In this document: positions 1 to 10,217 of the stretch, one piece after another
Position numbering within the stretch: the first letter of the stretch is position 1
Layout: each line of letters begins with the position of its first letter
From: Siphonodentalium dalli
Lineage: Eukaryota; Mollusca; Scaphopoda; Gadilida; Siphonodentaliidae
Direction of reading: 5' to 3'
NCBI GenBank assembly: GCA_032622095.1
Contig: CP136068.1
Span: 114,438,509 to 114,502,508, forward strand
Length of the DNA: 64,000 nt
The notes under the pieces: model-generated
What the model was told of the DNA's origin: nothing
Database searches by the model: none
What the model saw: only the letters and a program-made list of their open reading frames with translations
Translations under genes and position numbers: made by a program

Positions 1-141
1 ATTCTTCCAGAGAGAGCAGATAGTTTCTCGTGCTCAGATGATTCATCGTGTTCCGATGATTTATGCCCAAGCTCAGAGAGAGAAGTTGTCTGCGACGTAC
101 CAAATACCACGTGCATGTGCAAGGGTAAGTGCAGTCGATAG
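1..141 (+). CDS. C-terminal end of an unidentified Cys-rich ORF (partial)
   Basis: The frame is open from base 1 to a TAG at 139-141, giving 46 residues that continue to the left of the window. The peptide is rich in Ser, Asp and Cys and ends with the motif CMCKGKCSR. Such short CxCxGxC tails occur at the ends of some transposon-encoded proteins in invertebrates, but I cannot name the family. A consensus splice donor, GTAAGT at 125-130, lies inside the frame, so the segment could instead be an internal exon ending at 124. No promoter or polyadenylation signal helps decide. Function is unknown. Confidence 0.4.
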   Translation: MLPERADSFSCSDDSSCSDDLCPSSEREVVCDVPNTTCMCKGKCSR

Positions 142-320
142 CTTATCAATCACCATCTGTATATTATTGATTATAGAGTCGCGATTATTTACGTAGAATA
201 TTTACACACATTCCGTGAGTGACAAGCTGACAATTGTCTTGTATATAATATGCATCTTGTAACATCAGTTTTAAGAAATCCCTGCTTTAACTAGGAGCGC
301 CCCCACATTGAGCGGGTTGA

Positions 321-486
321 AATAAATAGACAACAGTCAACTGTTCTGAGTAGTGTACAGTTGTTCTCGTCGAGTGAGATGCGGTTGATGTTTACGAGGC
401 GTTAGCCGAGTGAAAAATAATCCTCGCATCTCACGAGATGAGAAAACCTGTACGCTACTCAGACTAGTTGACTGTTGTGTTTATCA
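321..486. repeat. Hairpin MITE-like foldback
   Basis: Imperfect inverted repeats of about 65 bp (321-384 and 421-486) share the core CAGTCAACT...CTGAGTAG and its reverse complement. The loop contains GAGGCGTTAGCCGAGTGAAA. There is no coding capacity beyond a chance 60-codon frame. A short non-autonomous DNA element is the simplest reading. Flanks 142-320 and 487-640 show nothing I recognise. Confidence 0.7.
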
Positions 487-640
487 ATATTTTCTTTACC
501 AGTTTGTTACGATCCAGACCACAATGAAACCAACGGTTAGCCCCAATACGTTCTTAAAGCTACACTATTACCAGCCATTTCTGTTAAAATAACTCACAAG
601 GATGCCGAATGACGCAAACATTGACGTCATGACGCAGTGC

Positions 641-2632
641 TGAGAGTAGGATAACATCTTGAGAGTAGGATAACATCTTGAGAGTAGGATCACATCTTGG
701 GAGTAGGATAACATCATGAGAGTAGGATAACATATTGAGAGTAGGATAACATCTTGAGAGTAGGATAACATATTGAGAGTAGGATAACATCTTGGGAGTA
801 GGATAACATCATGAGAGTAGGATAACATATTGAGAGTAGGATAACATCTTGAGAGTAGGATAACATATTGAGAGTAGGATAACATATTGAGAGTAGGATA
901 ACATCTTGAGAGTAGGATAACATATTGAGAGTAGGATAACATCATGAGAGTAGGATAACATCTTGAGAGTATGATAACATCTTGAGAGTAGGATAACATA
1001 TTGAGAGTAGGATAACATATTGAGAGTAGGATAACATATTGAGAGTAGGATAACATCATGAGAGTAGGATAACATCATGAGAGTAGGATAACATCTTGAG
1101 AGTAGGATAACATATTGAGAGTAGGATAACATATTGAGAGTAGGATAACATCACGAGAGTAGGATAACATATTGAGAGTAGGATAACATATTGAGAGTAG
1201 GATAACATATTGAGAGTAGGATAACATATTGAGAGTAGGATAACATATTGAGAGTAGGATAACATCTTGAGAGTAGGATAACATATTGAGAGTAAGATAA
1301 CATCATGAGAGTAGGATAACAGCATGAGAGTAGGATAACATCTTGAGAGTAGGGTAACATATTTAGAGTAGGATAACATATTGAGAGTAGGATAACATCA
1401 TGAGAGTAGGATAACATCATGAGAGTAGGATAACATCTTGACAGTAGGATAACATATTGAGAGTAGGATAACATATTGAGAGTAGGATAACATCTTGAGA
1501 GTAGGATAACATATTGAGAGTAGGATAACATCTTGAGAGTAGGATAACATCTTGAGAGTATGATAACATCTTGAGAGTAGGATAACATATGGAGAGTAGG
1601 ATAACATCTCGAGAGTAGGAAAACATATTGAGAGTAGGATAACATCTTGAGAGTAGGATAACATATTGAGAGTAGGATAACATCTTGAGAGTAGGATAAC
1701 ATATTGAGAGTAGGATAACATCTTTAGAGCAGGATAACATCTTGAGTGTATGATAACATCTTGAGAGTAGGGTAACATCATGATAGTAGGATAACATCTT
1801 TAGAGTAGGATAACATCTTGAGAGTAGTATAACATCTTGAGAGTAGGATAACATCTTGAGAGTAGGATAACATCTTGAGAGTAGGATAACATATTGAGAA
1901 TAGGATAACATCTTTAGAGTAGGATAACATCTTGAGAGTAGGATAACATCTTGAGAGTAGGGTAACATCTTGAGAGTAAGATAACATCTTTAGAGTAGGA
2001 TAACATCTTGAGAGTAGGATAACATCTTGAGAGTAGGATAACATCTTGAGAGTAGGATAACATTATGAGAGTATGATAACATATTGAGAGTAGGATAACA
2101 TCATGAGAGTAGGATAACATATTGAGAGTAGGATAACATCTCGAGAGTAGGATAACATATTGAGAGTAGGATAACATATTGAGAGTAGGATAATATCTCG
2201 AGAGTAGGATAACATCTTGAGAGTAGGATAACATATTGAGAGTAGGATAACATCTTTAGAGTAGGATAACATCTCGAGAGTAGGATAACATATTGAGAGT
2301 AGGATAACATCTTGAGAGTAGGATAACATCTTGAGAGTAGGATAACATATTGAGAGTAGGATAACATCTTGAGAGTAGGATAACATATTTAGAGTAGGAT
2401 AACATCTTGAGAGTAGGATAACATCTTGAGAGTAGGATAACATCTTGAGAGTAGGATAACATCTTGAGTGTAGGATAACATCTCGAGAGTAGGATAACAT
2501 CACGAGCGTAGGATAACATCTTGAGAGTAGGATAACATCTTGAGAGTAGGATAACATCGTGTGAGTAGGATAACATCTTGAGAGTAGGATAACATCTTGA
2601 GAGTAGGATAACATCTTGAGAGTAGGATAACA
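641..2632. repeat. 19-bp minisatellite, about 105 copies
   Basis: The unit TTGAGAGTAGGATAACATC repeats head to tail with an almost constant 19-bp period. Variation is concentrated at the unit junction (ATCTT, ATATT, ATCAT and rarer TCG or TTTA forms), with a few single-base changes elsewhere. The reverse complement of the unit has no stop codon in any frame. Because 19 is not a multiple of 3, long minus-strand frames appear that encode a 19-residue repeat (MLSYSQDVILLSRCYPTLK-like). These are by-products of unit composition; I see no promoter, splice signal or flanking coding sequence supporting a protein. Confidence 0.97.
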
Positions 2633-2635
2633 CGT

Positions 2636-3860
2636 TCGGTCATCTGGGATTTTTGACGTAAAATGTTGATGAAAATATAAACATATAAATATATAACCTA
2701 GAATATTGAGTTTCCATGTAAACTATCGTTCTATAAAATGTTGTTTTAATTATTGGCGGTTATGTATGCGTATAAGAGTAGATTTTGGTTTTGATATAAT
2801 AATGTCCACGCTTCAACTACAGGGATGTGTGTTTGTGTAGGTCCAGTCTTTGTAAACATACACTCAGATTTATACTAATTTTCCTGCTAATGTACTATGA
2901 TGCATGTGGGTCCTGCTGAATTGCTATAGTATGTTAATAAATAGTACCGTTATATTTTTTAATTGATCTTTTCGCGGTTTTCCCATAATCTGAACACATA
3001 TCAAGGAACAGAAATTATGCGTATCAAACATTCAAAAACGTATTTATTGCGAAATATGTTAATACTGTGTGTATTATTTGTTGAAAATCGACTATAATCA
3101 AGTCGTTTTAGAAACACCAGCGCAGGCATTATCATATTTTTCAAAAAATATATATATAAGGATTAACTGTCATGTAGACTGTTTTTATGGAGATGTAACC
3201 GTGAGGTAAGTGGTCATAACTTGTGTAAAACCCAAAGGGTTTTACATACAAGTTATGACAACTTACCTCACGGTTACATCTCCATAAAAATAGTCCACAT
3301 GACAGTTAATCCTTATATTTATATACATTTAGCGAAAAAGCCACTTTTATAAATGTATTTAAATCGAAAAGTGTATCGTGACAAAACCAGCCCAAAATAT
3401 CCCATAGCACCCTTGGCAAAAGTTAACAGGAACAATTTCTCTTTATATTGAAACCCGATGATTTATTAAGTCAATCCTGCGCGAGTCCAAATGCGCCCAA
3501 AACATTACGCGTTCGTCTTTCCAAACCCAATGACGTATCGATGTTGTTATGAGCCTGCAGTTATTAGCTGTTGCGCATTCACCGAGAAATAATTGCAACT
3601 AGCCACGTGGGCGCCGACCAATCGGAATGCTGGATTTAGTGATGATCATACTTAGTATGTAAATATAGTTCTTGAATGTTTCATACACACATTGGTTTTT
3701 CTTAAATCGCTCGGATTAGCCAACCACCGCGAAAATGACAACTTTAGAAAAAATAACGGTACTTTTTCGTAACGGCATCAGTTTGCCCTGCCCGTACCAT
3801 AGCAATTCAGCAAGACCACCAGCATCATGTCATATTAGCAGGACCACTTGACCAGGGGTA
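2636..3860. repeat. Degenerate element with long inverted arms and a nested hairpin
   Basis: The segment at about 2880-2990 (TCCTGCTAAT ... TGCTGAATTGCTATA ... AGTACCGTTAT ... TCGCGGTTTT) reappears in reverse complement at about 3721-3845, so an element of roughly 1 kb with 110-130 bp imperfect inverted arms is present. Just upstream, 2845-2880 carries CAGTCTTTGTAAACATACAC, nearly identical to the left end of the insertion at 16543. The interior holds the hairpin at 3151-3323 and no ORF. Bases 2636-2840 are otherwise unremarkable. Confidence 0.55.
3151..3323. repeat. Near-perfect hairpin MITE
   Basis: Two arms of about 80 bp meet at AAACCCAAAGGGTTT around 3229-3243. The left arm reads AAGGATTAACTGTCATGTAG and onward; the right arm ends with the complement, TGACAGTTAATCCTT. 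The few mismatches suggest a young element or active gene conversion between arms. It is nested between the inverted arms of the 2.8-3.9 kb element. Confidence 0.85.
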
Positions 3861-4258
3861 AGTAAGATATTGACATATCACCCATATGCTATTGTATCGT
3901 AATTATGACGTAATACATTCCCTTTTGTTTGGTATATAACTTGTCCACACTTTTTAGACATATATCTTGCTGGATTGTTTTTAATGTCTCCTACCCATGA
4001 CCAAATGCGCCCGAAAACACCTTTGGACTTTGTGAGAAATGATGGCAATTTCCATATTTAGCACACACATCCCGAAGCGAGCTTTTGATGTGTCATGCGG
4101 AAGAACCACCTGCACACAATACGAACTTACGAATACAAACATTCTGTACATATATTGTCTTTAGTTGAGCCATATGTATCGTATTTTTACTTGACTATAA
4201 TGCCCGAATCCAACCCTGTTCAAAGCAAAGACTGTCCAGGTACCAGTAATTATTGTTA

Positions 4259-4671
4259 GGGTACGTTCATACACTGGCAAATTTGCACGGTATGTTTTGC
4301 AGGCATTTCGTCATAGAAAACCACATGGTGACAGAATATGAACGGAAACATGCAAATAACATGCATCTTAACCAAAGCTAATAACACGAGCAGTAACATT
4401 TATGTTGGTCCACTTGTAACGGTGCTACTGGCATTTGTCTTCAAATACCTGTATGATTGATTCTTGTTAGATGATTACATAATGTTTACAGGCAAATTTC
4501 AGTAGCATCGCTACAGATGAACTTACAGAGATGTTACTTCGCACGTAGTTAGCTGTGGTCCAGATGCATTTTATATGCATGTTTCCGTTCATATGCTAGC
4601 ATCATATAGTTTTCTACGACGAAATGCCTGCAAACTACACCGTGCAAACTTGCCAGTGTATGAACGTACCC
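4259..4671. mobile_element. MITE with TIRs, PIF/Harbinger-like, copy 1
   Basis: The terminal inverted repeat GGGTACGTTCATACACTGGC opens the element and its complement closes it at 4671. A TTA direct repeat flanks it (4256-4258 and 4672-4674). Termini of this kind with a 3-bp TWA target duplication fit non-autonomous PIF/Harbinger elements (established for that superfamily). Overlapping short frames are chance. The interior contains CATGCAAATAACATGCATC. Confidence 0.65.
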
Positions 4672-4758
4672 TTAGTGGTCTCGTTATAGAGGTTACAAGG
4701 CGCATGGCGTTTTTTGCACTTTGCAGTGCAAACTTGCTAGGGTATGAACGTCCACTAA

Positions 4759-5139
4759 GGGTACGTTCATACGCTGGCAAGTTTATACGGTATGATTTTG
4801 CGGGCATTTCGTCATAGAAAACCACATGGTGCCAGAATATGAAGGAAACATGCACATAACATGCATCTTTACCAAAGCGAAAGACATGAGAAGTAACATT
4901 ATTTTGTTGCACTTGTAACAGTGCTACTGGAATTTGCCTTTGAATACCTGTATTCATGCGAGATAATTGCATGCTATTTACAGGCAAATTCCGTAGCATC
5001 GTTACTGCGCACGTAGATAGCTGAGGAACAGATGCACTTTATGTGCTTGTTTCCGTTCATATTATGGCACCATATCGTTTTCTACAACAAAATGCCTGAA
5101 AACCAGACCGTGCAAACTTGCCAGTGTATGAACGTACCC
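4759..5139. mobile_element. MITE with TIRs, same family, copy 2
   Basis: It has the same termini (GGGTACGTTCATAC ... GTATGAACGTACCC) and a matching interior with scattered substitutions. The left flank is TAA and the right flank CAA, so no exact 3-bp target duplication survives. The 87 bp between the copies (4672-4758) start TTAGTGG, end CCACTAA, and contain a degenerate extra terminus (GCAAACTTGCTAGGGTATGAACG split by one mismatch), so a third rearranged copy may be present. Confidence 0.65.
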
Positions 5140-5382
5140 CAAACACTGCATAAGGTATATTGAATCAATGTTTTGGTCTCCTTGTGGCTTGTATCATTTA
5201 TTATCTTCGTCCATTTTCTTCAATTTCAGATGTGCACGGAAACCGTAAGTTATGCATCATATTAATGTTATCATTTAGAATATACGTGTTCCATATGCTA
5301 CTATGCCAATATGGTGTTATCGTGTAATCAATGGTGATCTCGTGACGCCATAGTTGCGCAACCACTATCCTTGATTTAAGAC

Positions 5383-5513
5383 ATGAATATAGTGGGTGTG
5401 TGTGTTATTGGAGGATATGGCGCTGTGGTCTTTGTGGCACAATGCGTGAACAATAAATGTGCACAAAGGACCACACCGCCGTATGCCACTATAACACACC
5501 CCACTACATTCAT
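5383..5513. repeat. Short hairpin MITE-like element
   Basis: The outer arms are ATGAATATAGTGGG and CCCACTACATTCAT; the inner arms pair TGTGGTCTTTGTGGCAC with GTGCACAAAGGACCACA. Total length is about 130 bp, with a central AT-rich loop around 5447. No coding capacity. Confidence 0.7.
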
Positions 5514-5515
5514 TA

Positions 5516-6239
5516 CTTATAATATAGCTTCTTGATGATTTATTCCAATAAAACAGGCGAGTGTATTCTTATTTATTTTCACAAAATAAGCCGGCAATTT
5601 GAGACTAGCACACGCAGCACATTAAGTCAGCACAATATAATATGTCCAAGCACTTAGCAACGATAACGATATAAATAACTGACTCGAGATGCAATTCGGC
5701 TGAACTTTGAAAAGCAAGACCAATTATTCTGCTGACCGCTTTAAGACAATATGTCAGAACAATTTGTGACGCTGTGTTAGTATTACGGGTATAAAATCGC
5801 AAGCCAAGATAATTCGAAAAAATATCCACGAAAAATCGACCATCGAATTGAGTTGAGAATAATTTCATTGACTCGGATTCCAATACCCCAATGAAATGTC
5901 GTAGCCTTTCTTAACAATTTGCAAGCCCATGCACCAGCAACCTAAATTATGTGCCTTATTCCTTATCACTCAGTCCATTCTCGACACATTCGGATAATGC
6001 CAGTGAATGACTCCAGAATTCTGCATAGATACACCAACCAAACATTTTAGGTTTCAAGTTTCAAAAAGGGGATCGAGAAGCGACTGGAACGCTGTTCGGT
6101 CGGGAAGATATCGGAATGTTGGTTGATGAATCACATCAAATTCGTCCATTAACTTTGAGACCGAAATAATTTTGCCAGCTATAATGGTCGATTTTCAAAA
6201 AGGAAAATATCGGGATTTATGTGAAATGATTTGATTTAA
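5516..6239. other. Intergenic, no recognised feature
   Basis: AT-rich sequence with only short chance frames, including a 92-codon minus-strand frame at 5605-5883 that matches nothing I know. No repeat structure is visible by eye. Confidence 0.5.
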
Positions 6240-6687
6240 ACATATTTTTATTAGTATAATGCACACATAATAATACATAACATAGAAGGGGTTGGAGGAC
6301 AGGTTCTTTGAAACTTAGGTGGACCTCCGCTCCCTGCAGATCATACATGAAACGTAAATATAACAATTTATTTTGGATTTATATCAGGTTTTGGTAGGGC
6401 GGGTAGAATATATATATATTGTGAGTGCGTGAGTATAAGATATTACATGGGGTGTTAATAATTATAAATCAGTTGTGTGATGGGGGTAATAAGTATAATT
6501 ATACATACGTATGATTAGTATGCAAACTGGCAGCATATATATATGTATAAGGTGGGGAAAAGCGTTAGTTGGTGTGTTTGGGGAATGGTAAATAGAAAGG
6601 GGTCGTTTAAGTAAGTAACATAACAGGGTATTGAGGCAGCAAGTACATTTATGGTACAGAGTTCAGATTTTGTGGGTTTACAGGAGC

Positions 6688-7005
6688 TCATTCGTTGCAC
6701 GTCGCCCGGATTTGTTTTATGAATTTTAAAGCTGTATCTGTTAGAATGCAATTCTCGTTGGCGGTTAAAGTCATATCTCCTTTTAGAAGCGCATTGTACA
6801 TGTAGGAAGCGACTCGAAAGGATCTCATAACATGTGACAGTTCTATGCGGTGTTGTGAATAAAGGGTGCAATACATGAAAATGTGGTCTGCATCTTCCAC
6901 AGGGCTTCCACAAGTACACATGGGGTTGTCACCAATGTGATTTTCAACTTTGTCATGATTCAGAAATGATTCCGGGAACATTCTCAGTGATGTAAACTGA
7001 CACTT
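6688..7005 (-). pseudogene. C-terminal fragment of a LINE reverse transcriptase (5'-truncated)
   Basis: A minus-strand frame of 105 codons, bounded upstream by TAA at 7006-7008, reads KCQFTSLRMFPESF and then MCTCGSPVEDADHIFMYC with a following R. The pattern CxCG..xED..H.....C is the zinc-binding C-terminal motif of non-LTR retrotransposon ORF2 proteins (established family knowledge). The reverse transcriptase core and endonuclease are missing, as expected after 5' truncation. The 3' part probably runs on the minus strand to about 6240, where AT-rich sequence begins. It is dead as a gene; only the tail frame remains open. Confidence 0.75.
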
Positions 7006-7008
7006 TTA

Positions 7009-8570
7009 TTTGTATTTCTTTCCAGACCATCATTCACCACATAACCCAAACCAACATCATTCAAGTTAGTTCCCATGCAAGACAGCAGACGCATTGATTG
7101 TACCCACACTGGTGACAACATAAAGACACGGTTCTGTCATGGTTTCATGATGGCGAGAAAATAATAAATTGAAGCAAAATCTACGATGATGTTGTTGTTC
7201 GATTGATCTTGACACTCCCAATTGTGTCCCGCGCGAAACCAAATTGCCTGACATGGTTACAAGGTCATTCTGTGAATCGTATTTTGGGATCGTAGTGTAC
7301 TATCCGCGCTCACAAACAAGTTCTAACTTGACTGTTACGATATGTTTGGAATAGAAATTCAAAATAGAAAACAAAAAATAAAATAAATAATAACTTTACA
7401 TAATTCAAAATAGAAAACAAATTAAAATAAGTAATAACGTTACATATATAGACAGCTTGTCGATTCAGACGTACAATTTTACAATATCCCATATATATTT
7501 TGAAGACCTCTGTATGTCTGTCTGTATGTCCTTTATAGAATCGAAAACGGTTTGACCGATCGAGACCAAACTTCCTATCCAAAGGTAAAATCGCACGGGA
7601 ATCGTCGACGTCGCATTTTGGAGAAGCCCAGAGCACTACTTATTGCGGCCGATAACCTATAGCTAATTAATAAAAGAGAATATATCGGCCTAAGAATAGT
7701 TACCTTGACCTTGTAAGCCAGTGTATTATATTACATATCCGAAACTCCCTATGTGAGACTCGCATATATCAGATAATTTAACGATATTTAATGCTGCACC
7801 AGCGCGTCTGTCTCTCGTTATGATTAAGGATAAACAAATGAACTAATCCACATGTAGTTTCGTACCACAATGTAACCATGGTGCACCAGATTACGTTACG
7901 GACATGCCCCTCCTGCTTCAAGAATACAAGCTGGCCGCATGAGTTCCAAAATTGGGCAATCTCTGAGATTAGATATGACAGGTGTTGTTTTTGGGATGAC
8001 TTTTTTATACAGTGCCATCACCTGAGTGGTATTTCTTATACGTTTTACGACGTTGTATGAACTGGGGGTGTTAATTGCTCGTTATATCGTTAAATCAACG
8101 TTTTAACATTTCATTTCATTTGGTAAACACTTGTATGATGATATTGTAATCGCCATCGGATGGTACTTTAATGACATAACGGACAACTACAATATAGTTA
8201 CTTCTATGGACACAGCCAAGAAGAAAATTGGAGCTTTCCACAGAGGCCACACCCACAGCGTAGTCCCGCCCACTGGCAATTTATTAGAATATATTCGACC
8301 AATCAGATGCCTAGCAGGCCGCTGGCTGCGGAGATTTTTCGACGCCATCTTTCTTCACCCTAATTTTGATATTCATGCATACATTCAGTGTTAAATTGGC
8401 TATATTCAAACAACTTTTTTGTTGTCAAATCATAATATACTGAGATTTATATTTGCGGCATGATTTTATAAATTTATCCGTGATTATAACAATTTTTTTC
8501 GTTTGGCATGACACTTGTCATAATTTTCACATTTAATGGCAAAACGAATGTATGTTCTCTGGTTTCGATA
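7009..8570. other. Intergenic with low-information repeats
   Basis: At 7500-7620 there is a phrase of the type 'TGTCTGTCTGTATGTCC ... CGGTTTGACCGATCGAGACC', shared by many non-autonomous elements in invertebrates. Around 8225-8360 the sequence has CCAAT-like motifs (GACCAATCAG), a GC-rich box (CCCGCCCAC) and, on the minus strand, AAGATGGCGTCG, which would resemble a promoter with a start codon. No downstream exon could be found, so no gene is called. Confidence 0.35.
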
Positions 8571-9060
8571 TATTATAGTTCAGTGATCTGTCTGTCTGTT
8601 CTGGTCTGTGTGCAATTTTTTTTCCAGAGCCCTTGATCGATTTTAATCAAATTTGGTGTGGTGCCTCGGGGTACCACGGCAGATGTTATAACGAACTTAA
8701 ATTTTAAATACAAAAATTGAAACAAATAAAACAAATTTAATTTTTTTTTCAAATTTTCAAATTTTTTAGCAAGAAGTTTCAATTTAAAAATCTAAAAAGA
8801 AATTTTTTAAATTAAATGAACAAAATATTTAATTAAGTAAACTAAAATTTAAATTAAAAAATTAAAACTAATTTTAAAGATTCAATCTAAAAATCTAAAA
8901 AGGAAAAATTTCTAAAATTTAATTTAATTTTTTTATTAATTTAAAAAACAAATTATTATTTTGTTTTTGTTCAACAGCAGATCAAAGTTCAATCTAAAAA
9001 TAAAATAAAAAATTTAATCTAAATAATTTTTTTTAATTCATACTGGTTAAAAGATCAAAT
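8570..9060. repeat. TE relic followed by A/T low-complexity sequence
   Basis: The phrase CTGTCTGTTCTGGTCTGTG with TTGATCGATTTTAATCAAA (8588-8660) resembles the start of the Cys-free, internally repeated elements seen elsewhere in the window. From about 8690 to 9060 the sequence is almost purely A/T with reiterated AAATTTAAATTAAAA phrases. Confidence 0.55.
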
Positions 9061-9529
9061 TTGAACGAATCATATACATGAGTCTGTTTCAGCTACATGT
9101 AGTTAACATAAGGGCATAGTCTGACTTCGGAAGTCGATCTCGGGTAACAGACAATATTTATGTGGATAAACTATTTTTACCAGTGGGCGGACTCGTCCAA
9201 ATTAACAAGTGGCTCGCAGCTAATTTTGATTCTAACTGTAATGACATCAACGAATGTCTACACGAATTTTCACATAGTTAGATAATCTAAATTTTAGGAC
9301 ACTTGCCTTATTTAGTGTCGAAGTGGGTGAACATTCATTCATCGGGAGCCATACAAATATAGGATACGGAGAATGCCGAAGCTTGTCGAGCGTGGGCGGA
9401 TGTACCTGACTTCAAATGTGGAGCTGTTTGTTGGTCAGGATTCCAGACTAGAGTTATCCCAGCAACTTACCTCGGATACGCTGCTGCAACAACTGGATAT
9501 GGCGTTAATTTGACATCACACCAAAGGGA

Positions 9530-9620
9530 AGTTGGTAGCCGATAGGTAGCGTACTGGTCTCTCGTGTTAGCGGACCGGGGACCGCAACCTGGTCAGGGCT
9601 TTCTTACACAAAGAGTCAGA
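9530..9620 (+). repeat. Degenerate tRNA-derived SINE head
   Basis: GGTAGCCGATAGGTAGCGTA followed by ACTGGTCTCTCGTGTTAG and GGACCGCAACCTGGTCAGG resembles a tRNA-like A box and a decayed B box. It cannot fold as a functional tRNA. Downstream to about 9890 nothing further is recognised. Confidence 0.4.
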
Positions 9621-10217
9621 TACCAAGTTTGTCAGGCTGAAACGTTTCATGAAACGAGATCACTGCATACAGATCCGAATGTAAAATGCCGACCCCCCAT
9701 TACAAATTGTGTCCAGGTATGTTGTCGTGGGTTCAGTACACTGTCCGATCGGGCGCGGACATTAATGGCTGACCCGTGTAGACGCCTCGATGTTTGCACG
9801 TTAAAGAACGCTACTGGAGTCACCAAGTGGTTATACAGTTACTCGGCCGTGGTAGCACCTGGACTAGTGCATATATAACCGAAAGGTTCATGCACTGAAA
9901 TATCTACAGATACAGATACACTGCTATTTAATCTTTCCACCAGACATATTTATATTGGGACGAGATTGGCCATGCGCTAGCAAATATCGATACGTCAAAA
10001 TGTCTGTGCGGGCCTGAATGCCGAAGACTGCACTTAGCATATTCTCTCCGGGCAGCTGATTTCGCCTCACTAGACTTGACCTATAAACACACACGTACAC
10101 GATTCAATTAGTGTAACAATGGGTATTCATATACATGTATACGACCTCCCGCGTCCGCGTCCGTATGCACCATAATATATAGTCATGTTTCTATTTACAT
10201 AATTATGTGCCTGTATC

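Noticed and set aside
568-2633. Many overlapping minus-strand frames of 68-183 codons with MLSYSQ... repeats
   Set aside because: They are translations of the 19-bp minisatellite in all three frames. No start context, splice signal or non-repeat coding sequence supports them.
4575-4999. Frames of 80 and 136 codons on opposite strands
   Set aside because: They read across the inverted repeats of the two MITEs and the linker.
8225-8394. Possible minus-strand first exon with AAGATGGCGTCG and CCAAT motifs
   Set aside because: The frame ends after about 55 codons with no convincing donor and no downstream exon. Mentioned only as intergenic content.
9530-9610. A functional tRNA gene
   Set aside because: The acceptor stem does not close and the B box is degraded; it fits a SINE relic.
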